NCBI RefSeq assembly: GCF_000835495.1
Contig: NW_015622543.1
Coordinates: forward strand, 4,762,619-4,826,618
Reading direction: 5' to 3'
From: Cladophialophora immunda
Lineage: Eukaryota; Ascomycota; Eurotiomycetes; Chaetothyriales; Herpotrichiellaceae
Length of the DNA: 64,000 nucleotides
Below, one piece after another: positions 9,458 through 19,917 of this stretch (positions are counted from its first letter, which is position 1; each line of letters begins with the position of its first letter). Made by a program: the position numbers and the translations under genes. The notes beneath the pieces were generated by a model. That model worked only from the letters and a program-made list of their open reading frames with translations. It did not search any database and was not told the origin of the DNA.

Positions 9458-10312
9458 CTACGCGGCGAAATGTCACATGCGATGAAGCACGGCAGTTACT
9501 CCTGATGACGATCGCCTGCTGCTATGCAGTCAGACTGCAGCAGCCGAGATGGGGGGGGCTTTTAGTGGTGGGGAAGAGGATGATCATGGAAAGTGGCGAC
9601 GGCTGAGAACGAGCAAAAGGTCAGTGGCAATGTCCATCGCCTAAGGCTCTTCCGTCTGGGTCGTCGACATTAGCCAAGGACTAAGTGGTCCCTCGGCGGT
9701 TCAGTTAATGCACAAGAGGCGGTGCAAGCAGCGGTGGCAGTCAGGGGGCCGAAGATGCTCACATGGTCAAGAATTGGAAGGACGGAATTTCCCAAAACTA
9801 TGTGGTTGGTTTATCTGTCTGCTACTCGACTTGTACGGCCGAGACATGAGATACGACGAGAAGGAAGAGTTCCGATATGTTTCAGCCGGTGGAATGTGTG
9901 ATAGGGAGCTATTTTCCAACGGCGTTGCAAGCATGGTGGCACCAGTCCTGTTTTGCAGAAATGAGAGATAGCCATCTTTTGTAGTGCTGAAATCCTAACC
10001 ACCGACTGGCTTCTCTGCGCACTGCAAGCTCTGATGTTGTCCAAACTCTGCGGAATGCCTTGGTAAAGCCACGATTAATCCAGTCAAGACCCCAACGGAA
10101 GCATCAACCCAACCTCCACTTATCAGGCTGCCGCCCCTACACATGTGCTCGAGGGCATCTAAGCTGTCAGGGAAGGCAGGTGTGCCGAGACATGTGCGGC
10201 TTGGCCGACGCCATTTTGCTGAACCCGAAGTTTTTCCCATGTCCGGACGCCTCGACAAGAAGCTCGCTTTTGCTTCACTCTGATTATAGGCCTTGGAGGC
10301 CCTTCGGTCAAG
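9458..10312. other. Intergenic region upstream of PRP17; no gene seen
   Basis: About 850 bp with only short frames lacking domains on either strand. The end presumably holds the PRP17 promoter and leader. Confidence 0.45.
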
Positions 10313-12088
10313 ATGTCCGCCCTTCTAGGATCAGCATATGACTCGAGCGACGACGAAAGGAGTCCTGCGGAGCGCCCTCCTCCTTCCAAAGAGGCAGCAG
10401 TGAACGCGGCTCCAGACGTCTCGACAGAGGTTTGGTCTTCATTCTCCCGACGACGTGGTGGTCGATCTAACGCTGCGCAGGATGTGTCGCAAATGCAAGT
10501 CATGTTGGCGAACCCTTCTAGCAACGCCCTCACCTATAATGTCACTTACGACAATCTTGCCCGCCCCTCCCAGGGACCCTCGAATCCCTTCAAGTCGACG
10601 GCTGGCAACGCCCTGAAGCGCAAGAACGTGCTCACCGGAAACGCAGAGGAGACGTCCATGTCGGAAGCCGCCTTCAAGACGCAACACAGGACGTATCAGA
10701 GTCTCGGCTACACCAAGGATCCCACGATGAACGGGGCTTTTGTGGGCAATCAGTCCGCTGTTGCGAAATATGGCGGAAAGGATATTGTCCAGTTGCGCTA
10801 CTCCAAGGAAGAAAGTGCCGCGATCCGAGCCAAGAGGCAGAAGAAAGGGGACAGCAAGATAGTCGACGGAGAAGGCGCATACCTCGGACCCTGGGCAAAA
10901 TATCAAAGTGACGACGTGGCCTACGAACAAGCCGAAGCCGCGGCGGATCAAGAACTTGGCTCTGACGAGGAATGGGTGGAGGAAGGTATTGTTCCCACAC
11001 CGCTCCCTGCGCCACCGAAGGAGGCCACTGGCTACGCAGACGATTTGAATGGCGCAGAGACGACCGAGTTCCATGGCGATTCAGAATTCGACTACCAAGG
11101 ACGGACGTACATGCACGTGCCTCAGGATCTGGATATCGACCTGCGCAAGGAACCGGGTTCGATACAAAATTACGTGCCGAAGAAGCTCATACATGTCTAC
11201 AAGTACCACACGAAACCAATCACGTCCCTGCGGTTCATCCCCAGATCATCGCACCTCCTCTTATCCTCCTCGGCGGACGCTAAACTTGCACTGTGGGACG
11301 CTCATCACGACCGGACCCTGCTCCGCACATTTTCGGGTCACAGCAAGGCGATTACAGACACCGATTTCCACCCCACAGGGCGATCGTTTTTGTCGGCGTC
11401 GTATGACCGCCAGATGAAGCTTTGGGACACCGAGACCGGAAAATGCATATCTCGGTTCACGACCGGTAAAACGCCACATACACTGCGTTTCCATCCGGAA
11501 GGCAACGAGTTCATCGCCGGCATGGCGGACAAGAAGATTGTCCAATTTGACGTGCGGTCTGGTGAACTGACGCAAGAATACGACCACCATCTCGGCCCCA
11601 TCAACACCCTCACATTTGTCGACGAGGGACGGAGGTTCATCTCGACTTCCGACGACAAATCCCTCCGCGCTTGGGAGTATGGTATTCCAGTTCCCATCAA
11701 GTTCATAGCGGATCCGTCCATGTACGCACTTGTGCGAGCCGCGCCTCATCCTTCTGGAAAGTACGTCGCGTTCCAATCTGCCGACAACCAGATTGTTGTG
11801 TATGCCGCGGGCGACAAATTCCGACAGAACCGCAAGAAGGGGTTCAGAGGAATGAACACCAGCGGCTATGCGATTGATGTGGCCATATCCCCGGACGGCG
11901 GAATCGTCTCAAGTGGTGATTCTGGCGGGTTTGTGTGCTTTTGGGACTGGAAAACGGGAAAGATGTGGCACAAGATTCAAGCCGGAGGGGAAGGTATGGG
12001 TGCGGTCACATGCGTGGCGTGGCATCAGCAGGAGAGTAGTAAAGTTGCGACGGGCGGACTGGATGGAATGATCAGATATTGGGACTGA
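10313..12088 (+). CDS. CDC40: Pre-mRNA splicing factor PRP17/CDC40 (WD40)
   Basis: 591 aa, single exon from ATG 10313 (MSALLGSAYDSSDDE). The N-terminal half is the family's loop-rich part with conserved TYQSLGYTKDPTMNGAFVG, GPWAKYQ and EFHGDSEFDYQGRTYMHVP. The C-terminal half from about residue 290 is a seven-bladed WD40 propeller (HTKPITSLRFIP, LALWDAHHDRTLLRTFSGHS, MKLWDTETGKC, ending GLDGMIRYWD). Prp17 joins the spliceosome for the second catalytic step. Length and order match the family. It is convergent with the mitoribosomal gene that follows. Confidence 0.96.
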   Translation: MSALLGSAYDSSDDERSPAERPPPSKEAAVNAAPDVSTEVWSSFSRRRGGRSNAAQDVSQMQVMLANPSSNALTYNVTYDNLARPSQGPSNPFKSTAGNALKRKNVLTGNAEETSMSEAAFKTQHRTYQSLGYTKDPTMNGAFVGNQSAVAKYGGKDIVQLRYSKEESAAIRAKRQKKGDSKIVDGEGAYLGPWAKYQSDDVAYEQAEAAADQELGSDEEWVEEGIVPTPLPAPPKEATGYADDLNGAETTEFHGDSEFDYQGRTYMHVPQDLDIDLRKEPGSIQNYVPKKLIHVYKYHTKPITSLRFIPRSSHLLLSSSADAKLALWDAHHDRTLLRTFSGHSKAITDTDFHPTGRSFLSASYDRQMKLWDTETGKCISRFTTGKTPHTLRFHPEGNEFIAGMADKKIVQFDVRSGELTQEYDHHLGPINTLTFVDEGRRFISTSDDKSLRAWEYGIPVPIKFIADPSMYALVRAAPHPSGKYVAFQSADNQIVVYAAGDKFRQNRKKGFRGMNTSGYAIDVAISPDGGIVSSGDSGGFVCFWDWKTGKMWHKIQAGGEGMGAVTCVAWHQQESSKVATGGLDGMIRYWD

Positions 12089-12701
12089 AGGACCAGGAGA
12101 GCCCGGGCGAGCCATTTCGGCGGCCCCCAAAGACCTCGCCTGGGTGGTGGAAACACCAATCAGGCACCACATAACTCGAATTTTGGCACCCTCTGCAGTG
12201 CATGGGCTTATGTCTAAAGCGATCTGCAATGCTTGAGGGAGCAAGCCAGTGGCGCTTACCACTTCCTTCGCGTTGTTGCTCCGCGAAATGCGAATCTTTG
12301 GACCTTCCGGAGAAGCTGTGATCAGTCCCACAGTCTGGCGCACGCTTGCAGAGGCGACTCTTTCATTACTGTCCACGTCAAGCTGCGCTAGCCGATTTGA
12401 TGGACAACACTGGCGAGGCGGTAGCTAGTGGCGACCAGACCAATGCAGTTCAAATGACTTGCCAGCGCGCTTCGGATCTCCAGGTATTTCGTGCCATGCC
12501 TGGGCTGTCTACTTCCCAGGGGAGAGAGCCAGCAGGACAGGCCAGGTGCCGCCGTCACGTGTGGAAGGTCCAGGAAGGGAAGACCAGCTATGTGCCAGAT
12601 ACATAGTCGAACAGGCGACTTATATTGATGGTCTTACAATGACCTGGTGTTTTGACGCTCCGTATAATGATACACCCCGCCAGACACGGCCATACCCTCA
12701 T
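12089..12701. other. Convergent intergenic region; no gene seen
   Basis: About 610 bp between the PRP17 stop and the stop of the minus-strand mitoribosomal gene. It should hold both 3' UTRs. No ORF with a recognisable domain is seen. Confidence 0.5.
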
Positions 12702-13799
12702 CTATCTTCTCAAAGCATCCAGTACACTCGATCCCCCTGAGGTCGCATACGGCGATTTGCTGCCACTCGACCAATAGTCACTCCATTCTCCGCCCGTCTC
12801 GTACAGGGCGTGCTGACTCTCCACCTTTTGCCAATCAATGCGATCCCACCATGCCCCCAAATACCATTTCTTCCCCAGCAGTCCATAGTCCCTCAGCCAT
12901 TGATGTTCCCACACATTGACACACAAGATGGGTTGCATGTCCAGAGCACCCGAGTAGAGATTCGCACGTGAGGAGCTGAAATCGCCAAACGAGCCCGCCG
13001 TTGAATTTCCGGTGGAGATATTTCGTTCTTCCAGGCTCGGCAGCCCCAATCCGCCTCGACCGGAAAGTTGATCGGAGAGGGTGCGGGCGTCAAAGGTCGC
13101 CATATCCTTGTCATCTCGTCTGGGGGCCGCATCGGGATACGGAGAGCCGGCATTGTACGTGGCCAGAATGCGCATGTCGCCCACGTTCTTCCCTTTCATC
13201 AGCCACACGAATCCGTTCCCGAACATGGCGTCCGCGGTCTCGAGCATCTCTTCTCTAAGATTCGTCACGCTGCCGAAGCTGGCCTCAATGCTTCTCATGG
13301 TGTTGAGCCCTGGTTTGCGTATCGCCGGGTCGTCGGTTTCCGTAAGGTACTCCCAAAAGAACCGCGTGAACTCGACCATGGCGGCGAGGTTGTACAGGTG
13401 TGCCCGATCCGATCGATGGGCGCATTTTGCGTGCAGATCATAGGTCGAGGAAGACTCGTCTGCCGTCCCCAATACGAGCTCGTTGAGGCGGTCGCATAGG
13501 TGTTGGGTGTATTTGACGTAGGTTTCTTGGTAGGTTTCTGCACTTAGGAAGCCCGGGACGCCGTGGCGTGCGAAGAACTCCTGCTTGCTTTGGTTGGCCC
13601 ATACGGGGATGGTGTGTTTTCTGCGGACCTGTCGTTTGAGGAAAGAGGAAGGCTGCGACACGGTGAGGAAGGGTTAGCCAATTCGGAGACTCTGAGGTCG
13701 CTTTAGAGGATTCATCACATCTGTACATACTGCGGCATTCGCTTGCTTGACAAAGGCTCGCAGTAACGACTGCGGCCTCGCAGGAGGTCTTGTGATCAT
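12702..13799 (-). CDS. Mitochondrial small-subunit ribosomal protein, Fe/Mn-SOD-like (mS42/mS43 family)
   Basis: Two exons, 13799-13731 and 13652-12702, joined over a 78-bp GTATGT-CAG intron, giving 339 aa. Exon 1 encodes a basic amphipathic presequence (MITRPPARPQSLLRAFVKQ), a mitochondrial targeting signal. The body is superoxide-dismutase-like: HLYNLAAMVEFTRFFWEYL, then SIEASFGSVTNLREEMLETA, GNGFVWLM, and ILCVNVWEHQWLRDYG. Fungal mitoribosomes carry two such proteins (yeast Rsm26 and Mrp1), built on the SOD fold without activity. The metal-ligand Asp of the usual DVWEH motif is Asn here (NVWEH), which fits a non-enzymatic role. Which of the two subunits it is cannot be decided by eye. Confidence 0.87.
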
Positions 13800-14582
13800 G
13801 ACGGGGAGAATGGAGCAACGCAGTCTCACTGCCCGAGCCCGAGAAAATGGAAGCGGAGGATTGACGAGCCCAATGCTCCAAATTTCTTGAGACGAACAGA
13901 ACGCAGTTCGCCGGAAAGAGATTAGTGCCCTCATAGAGACTTCCACCAATCACAGAGCTCTGTCTTGGTGCTGAGCCTCGTTCTTGAAACTCCTCTGCCA
14001 CCTCCATGCCTCCCACACCCTCCCCCACCATGTTTGACCTTCTTCTCAGGCTTCTATAGCCTATCGTTTCAGCCTCCACGACTCTTTCCACGCACTACCG
14101 CGGCCTGCCTCGCAGCATGGGGTTGCGTCTCATCTGGCAAAGCGGCAAGCCACTGGCTGTCGGCGGAGCTTTTCTCGATCTCACTACATGAACTCTGCAT
14201 ATTCATAGCTACACGATGGCAACACGGCTACCCAAGGCATCAAGGTGCACGCCGTGTTCTGGCACGCAGTAAGACACGCGACCATGTCCCGGTTGTCGGA
14301 TTCACCTCTTTTGTTCTATAATGAGCTCTCCTTTGTCAGGTCGGTCAATGGCGAGCACCTCTTTTCTCTTTCGTCGAACATTGATCGACACCGGCTTTGA
14401 GAGCCTTTGTTTCCCTCCTTCTTCGTTTGCAAGACCTATTCTTGGACCCAACAGAGTGACAATACTGTCCTGGTGACCTTTTGTCTTTATACCCTGTGAC
14501 CGCTTTGGTGAAGAATCTTCTTGCATCCATCTGTTTACTGCTTAATTTGTCCTTTTCTACGGGTGTATATCTCTTTTCAGCC
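13800..14582. promoter_or_regulatory. Divergent promoter region (mitoribosomal gene / Cys-rich surface protein)
   Basis: About 780 bp between two divergent starts. The plus-strand gene's frame is open upstream from a TTG at 14481, but without ATG, so this is treated as leader. No separate gene is seen. Confidence 0.45.
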
Positions 14583-16025
14583 ATGAAATACCATACGCGC
14601 GTTTGCACAGTTCGCACTTTCTTGGTGGCATCGGCCATCATCTGCACCTCGTCCGCTTTCCAGATTGTTCCCACCCCAGCTCTTTTCCGGAGAGACGGTT
14701 CCTCATGTTCGGCGGTCGATCCTAAGCTACCCAACAGTTTCCAATGTGCTTCAGGGAACAACTGTGTGTCTCTCGACAACTCGTCGTCGGCCCTCTGTTG
14801 CCCGGAGTCGAGCTCATGCGATAACATCCAGACAATATCCTGTGATGTCTCGTCTCAAAATGCAACGGCGAATCCGACGGCAGGAATATTCACCACGAGA
14901 CTTGGGGACAAGCTGCCGCAGTGTGGAGATAAATGCTGTCCGTTCGGATATTCTTGCATCCAGCAGCCTTCGGGGCCGTCCATTTGCAGCATTATCCAGA
15001 GCACGAGCATCGTCGGAAAGACCGACGCGTCCTCTGGCAACACATCCAGTTCTTCGTCGGCAAGCTCGTCGGCGACAAAATCGGCCACTTCAAATACCTC
15101 CACGACCAGCTCAACTTCTACTTCAAGTCCAAGCAGCGTCAGTGTGTCGGCAGCGCAGGTTGAACCTCAATGCAACAAGTTTCCCATCGGCGTTTTCCTT
15201 GCCGGGTTCTTTCCTGGCATGTTTGTGGGCGCCTTCCTGATGCTGGCATGGGTCATCTGCAGCGGGCGGCATCGCAAACCGAATTCCCGGAACTCTTCTG
15301 GCTCGTCAATCTACAAACCAACCATCTCCGACCCGATCCCATTAGATGCGTCTGGCGGTCTGAGGACGGACTTCCTCCGCAAAACCACCGATCGGGCAAA
15401 GTCCATGTTTTCCACAAAGAGCAGCCGGAACAGCCAACAACCTGTTCCTAATCACTGGAAGATGCCCACGCCGCCAGTACCCAACAACATCCCCGTTGCC
15501 CCGGCAGGCTTGCCTGTCACACCAGACCGGAGGCTGGCTCATGAGCCCAGTATGGAAAGTATCAAAGTCTACACTCCGCCAGCTGGGTCGGTCCAGCACC
15601 CCAATCCCGCGGCAATTGCTCCACTGAGAGGCATGGCAGCGCAGCGATTCCCGCCGACCATCAAAAACAATATGGGCAGTCCGTTCCAGTCCCCTCCGAA
15701 CAACAGCGGCAACGGCTCTAACACGGCAAATAGGATGAGCAGTTCTCTGAGGAATGAGAGGGGTGTCAGCGTCTTCTCTGGCGAGTCCGAGTTCTCCCGC
15801 GAGAACGATGGCCCTACACTGACGCCGGCGCGATACAACGGTGGCTTCAACCCCACACAACGCATGAGATCCGACAGTAGGGAGGAAATCAGCAGACCAA
15901 ACACCACTTTTACAGAGATGTTGCATGAAGCCGGATTCCCCGATCCCATGCAATCACCAGACCAACATACACCGGCTGTGCCGAAGATACCAGAGGGTTA
16001 TGCAGGGAGGAATCATCGGCTATGA
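14583..16025 (+). CDS. Cys-rich single-pass surface protein with Ser/Thr stalk
   Basis: 480 aa from the first ATG at 14583. A signal peptide (about residues 1-25, TFLVASAIICTSSA) leads into a Cys-rich ectodomain with paired cysteines (CASGNNCVSL, ALCCPESSSCD, CGDKCCPFGYSC). A Ser/Thr-rich stalk follows (SSSSSASSSATKSATS), likely O-glycosylated. The single membrane helix is IGVFLAGFFPGMFVGAFLML with WVICSG after it. A disordered cytosolic tail of about 240 aa, rich in Pro, Ser and Arg, completes the protein. The CCPFGYSC pattern recalls small granulin-like or chitin-binding-like repeats, but I do not recognise a named family. The layout is that of a cell-wall sensor or adhesion protein; function is inference. 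Confidence 0.75.
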   Translation: MKYHTRVCTVRTFLVASAIICTSSAFQIVPTPALFRRDGSSCSAVDPKLPNSFQCASGNNCVSLDNSSSALCCPESSSCDNIQTISCDVSSQNATANPTAGIFTTRLGDKLPQCGDKCCPFGYSCIQQPSGPSICSIIQSTSIVGKTDASSGNTSSSSSASSSATKSATSNTSTTSSTSTSSPSSVSVSAAQVEPQCNKFPIGVFLAGFFPGMFVGAFLMLAWVICSGRHRKPNSRNSSGSSIYKPTISDPIPLDASGGLRTDFLRKTTDRAKSMFSTKSSRNSQQPVPNHWKMPTPPVPNNIPVAPAGLPVTPDRRLAHEPSMESIKVYTPPAGSVQHPNPAAIAPLRGMAAQRFPPTIKNNMGSPFQSPPNNSGNGSNTANRMSSSLRNERGVSVFSGESEFSRENDGPTLTPARYNGGFNPTQRMRSDSREEISRPNTTFTEMLHEAGFPDPMQSPDQHTPAVPKIPEGYAGRNHRL

Positions 16026-16580
16026 ATGTTTATTTGACGACTCTCATTCGTTTGTCAGGAGTGCCTGGGCAAGAGGAATTGACGGAGCCTGCAAGCGCTC
16101 GGGTGATGAACTTTTTTGCATTTTGCTATGAATGACTGACAGCTCATGGGACTGTGGATTGAAAATAGTGTCTCAGCTAGTACAGTAATTACTATCGCTG
16201 CTCTGACTATCTGGGCATTGTCAGAGGTTAATATGAACTAATTCAGAACGCAACTTTGGTGCTGGATGCCGTTCTCTGCCGTGCGGACGTCAGGATCTAT
16301 TTCCCACCTTCAAAGGACAAACGCTGTGTCGACCAAGACCAGAAGTTATGGAGTCATGGAGAAAGAGCGATACCAGAAGCAAGAAGGCACATGTTTTTGG
16401 TAGCATCGCCCCCTTCTTTCATCTCAGCCTTGTCATCGCCCACCCCCACCTGCCCTGTTGCTCCGCACGCGAGTTGGAAGACCGACGAAATATTTCGAAC
16501 CCGCCCCCGAACCATAACCACCACCACGAACGTAGCGCCTACACCTCCGTCTTCCTGGTCAGTAGCTTGATTTTACGAAC
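16026..16580. other. Intergenic region upstream of nudC; no gene seen
   Basis: About 550 bp holding the 3' end of the surface-protein gene and the nudC promoter and leader. Only short frames without domains. Confidence 0.45.
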
Positions 16581-17393
16581 ATGGCCGAACGTGCACCCTC
16601 CCCGACACCCTCCGAACGTGCCCGCAAGGACGCCGAAGACCGCAAGCGCGAGGAAGAAGAACAGGCGGGACTGCCGTACAAATGGACGCAGACACTCGAA
16701 GAGGCGGAAGTCAGTGTGCCCATCCAAGGGAACCTGAAGGCGAGGGATTTGGTTGTTGAATTGAAGAAGACGCACATCAAGGTCGCGGTCAAGGGCCAGG
16801 ACCCGATCATCGACGTAGGTGCCTGCGCTTTCTCCACGTTTGTCTTGTTCTGCATCTGCGCCCTGAGGCTGCTAACACATGCGCGGCGCGGGCACTTTGG
16901 TGTGTTGTGTTTGATTGCTGGAAAATCCAAACTGACGCCCCTCTGAACTCGACAGGGCGACTTCCCCCATCCGATCCAAACCGACGACTCGACGTGGGTT
17001 CTGTCGCCCAAACCGGACGGGAGCAAAGAAATCCTCATCACTCTCGCCAAAGCCCACGGGTCCTACTGGTGGGCGCACATTGTCACGTCGGCGCCCAAGA
17101 TCGACACCACAAAGATCGTGCCGGAGAATTCCAAACTCAGCGAACTCGACGGCGAGACGCGGGGGATGGTCGAAAAGTAGGTCTCACCGCTCTGCCACTC
17201 ACGACCCTCCTCCGCCCGTCCAGAAGACCAAATCACTAACGCGGCTGTGGCTCGCTTGATTAGGATGATGTACGATCAGAACCAGAAAGCCATGGGCAGA
17301 CCAACGAGCGATGAGCAAAAGAAGGACGACATCCTGAAGAAGTTCATGAAGGAGCATCCGGAGATGGACTTCTCGAACGCAAAGATCGGATGA
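16581..17393 (+). CDS. nudC: Nuclear movement protein NudC
   Basis: Three exons: 16581-16814, 16956-17176 and 17264-17393, encoding 194 aa, close to the usual fungal NudC length. A charged helical N-terminus ([20 protein letters not shown]) precedes the CS (p23-like) domain: [56 protein letters not shown] and [13 protein letters not shown]. The C-terminal helix is [20 protein letters not shown]. NudC acts with LIS1/dynein in nuclear migration and has Hsp90-type co-chaperone activity. Introns are 141 bp and 87 bp; the second has a clear CACTAAC branch site. Convergent with the alpha-galactosidase gene. Confidence 0.96.
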
Positions 17394-17770
17394 GACGTCA
17401 GAGAGAGCGAAGAGGAGTGCGTCGAATCGAAGAGGCTGAGGGGGCAGAATTGGGAATGATGACCTTGTGGGCATCTGCCCTGAGATCCTGTTCCCCCACG
17501 TACGAAATGAATGGCCGATAACCACCTTGGAAGCATAAAATGTTACGATTCACGAGGGAAAAAACAATGGGAGGCACCGCATCATCAGGAGTTTCGAGAA
17601 TTGGGTCGTCAATAGCATCATCAGCATTCCTGGGACCATAAAGGACTTGCATTAACCAAGCTGGTTACCCTCAACCACATGCCATGAGACTCCAGGGATG
17701 GCGTCGCAGCGAGGGAGTATCGCCCGTCATTGTTTCTCGCCTCGAAAACCCGCTCCTCCGTACTCACGAG
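17394..17770. other. Convergent 3' intergenic region; no gene seen
   Basis: 377 bp between the nudC stop and the alpha-galactosidase stop. It should contain both 3' ends. No ORF with a domain. Confidence 0.5.
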
Positions 17771-19485
17771 TTACAGCTCGTCCCGCTTCTTGCCCGATCC
17801 TCCAGCCTGTCTCAGCCGCCACATCTGAATCCCATGTCTCGGCACCTCCGCCTGCAACGTCCCTCCCCCTTGGACGGTCCCAGCCGGCGTGCCAATCAAG
17901 AGGGGGTTGCTCTGGTTCAGCCCCGTGGCCCAAGTTGTCTCGCTGGCATTGTAATATCCCGTGGCGTTGCCCACCGCAAGCGTGCCGTTCAACACCTGGG
18001 CTGCCACCTCGGTGCTCATGACCGTGTGGTTGCCCCAGACGTCGAACAGATCCCAACTCTTTTGGGCATTAGTGTTTGTGCGGAGGCCGCCAAAGACGTC
18101 GACAAGGCTGTAGGACATGGTGCGGGAGTTGTTGCCCGCGTTGAGAAAGGCGACCACCTGGTCGCCATTGCTCAGGCTTCCTTGCCACACTTGAACCTCT
18201 CCGAATCCCCACGCGTCCTTGTCGTCGACCTGTTGCGTGACTGTCCTGGAAACGGCACTGACGCTGGGATCCTGCGATATGGCCAACACAGCCGGGTTGG
18301 TCAGGATCGCATAGTCTTCGGGGGAAAGCTGGTCGAGTTTGTTCCCCATGATCAACGGAGACTTGATGGCGGCCCACATGCTGAAGTGGACTTTGTATTC
18401 GTCATAGGACATGCCGCCGTTCCCTACCTCAAGCATGTCGAGGTCGTTGTAGTATCCCGCTTGGTTTTTGCTGCGAATGGAGCTCGCCTTGCCGAGGATA
18501 TTCATGACCGAACAGCCATAGCCGGGAAGCTGGCAGTAGTATTCATCGGGGCCACATGGGCACGACGTCGTGGGCATGGAGAAGCTGTCCTGGATGTCGC
18601 CGGAGATGCGGGCGCTGTTGGCTATGGTGGACGCCCACTCCCTGTTGCAGAGGAACGGTTCGTGGTGAGTCTGGGATCCGCCCAATTTACCATTGATGGT
18701 GAACGACTTACCAAGGTTTGTCGTCTCCCCAATTACACAGCGAATACACGAAATCCCGTCCTGTACTGTTCAAAGCATTCGACATGGCGGCATACCGATC
18801 TTGGCTCAGCTTCGGCGTGCCCGACAGGCCTTCATTGTAGCAGTTGTCGTATTTCAGATAGTCTGCACCCATGCTTGCCCACCATGCCGCATCTTGAGTC
18901 TCGTACCCTAGGCTTCCAGGGTATCCTCCACAGGCTGTCAAGTCACGGCGAATTTGGTTAGTGTCGGAACATCTCTGGGGAAGCATGGGAAACACACTGT
19001 ATTTGCCCGCACTACTGTATACGCCAAAGTACAGGCCGTAGTCGTGGAGTTGATTCGCGATGCTCTGTAAGCCCGAAGGGAATTTGGCGGCGTTTGCAAT
19101 CAAGGTCCCATTGGCGCTGCGATTGAGCTCCGTCATGGCGTCGTCGAAGATGACGACCCGGTAGCCCAGATCACGGAAACCGAGGGACACCAGCCGCTCG
19201 GCGTTGGTGAGGATCGTGGACTCGTTATATGCCAGGGCATAGGCATTGTATGTGTCCTGTCATGACCCAGTCACTTCGTGTGTTCACTTCAAGACAGCGA
19301 GTTCATCTTGGGATGGGATGGCACTGCTGCGGTGCGTTGGGTGCCGACTGGAGACTTACCCAGCCCATCTGAGGCGTTTGAGCAAGGCCGTTGTAGCTAA
19401 GGCTTGCTGCGCCGACGGTCTCCAGCAGCAGCGCCAGAAAAAGGCAGCTGCTTACAGCGGTGGATGAGCCGAACTTGGAAGCCAT
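17771..19485 (-). CDS. GH27 alpha-galactosidase with C-terminal RDEL
   Basis: Four exons (19485-19360, 19256-18998, 18934-18712, 18641-17771), 492 aa. A signal peptide ([14 protein letters not shown]) precedes the TIM barrel ([33 protein letters not shown]). The nucleophile is Asp158 in LKYDNC and the acid/base is Asp218 in [10 protein letters not shown]-terminal beta domain follows. Splice joins were set by family motifs: the third intron must end at CTGCAACAG to give [12 protein letters not shown], since the nearer CCCAG would give TGA. The enzyme removes terminal alpha-galactose from oligosaccharides. Two oddities stand out. The usual DDCW loop is DDAM, losing a disulfide Cys. The protein ends KKRDEL, an ER-retention-like tetrapeptide, unusual for a secreted hydrolase. 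Confidence 0.92.
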
Positions 19486-19917
19486 TGTGGTGCCAGACTG
19501 CGTGCAAGTCAAGGAAAGAGCGAACATGGTATGATGGAAGCAGTCGAAGTTAAGGAAGGAAGGACCGAGAGGCGTCCCTATATCGATTCATAGTATTCTG
19601 CGCACACACCCGTGGATATGTTACATTTGCCAGCTTGAGCAGGTTCCATTGAACGTGGGATCAACAAAGACTTTCCCCGCATTCTCTGTCCAGGGGGCTT
19701 GTAGTTGAGAGGCTAAAAGGGGCGATCTCCAGACTCATGACGCCACAGCACATCTCCAGCTGTGCCTTGCAGATCCATTTCCAGCAAGTAAGCGGAGGTG
19801 TGTAGACTCGCTCGCTCGGTCTTGGTGCGGATCGTGTTGTGGACTCGGCACAATATATGCCGGTCACAATGTCGACGACGCCTCGTTGTAGAAAAGACAT
19901 CATCCACATCGCGCGCC
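19486..19917 (-). promoter_or_regulatory. Promoter region of the alpha-galactosidase gene
   Basis: 432 bp upstream of the minus-strand ATG, shared with the 3' end of COX10. On the gene's strand there is a TATA-like GATATA at 19579-19584, about 95 bp from the ATG. One GCGGGG hexamer at 19675-19680 fits the CreA consensus SYGGRG. Both are short motifs that occur by chance, so carbon-catabolite control is only a suggestion. Confidence 0.35.
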
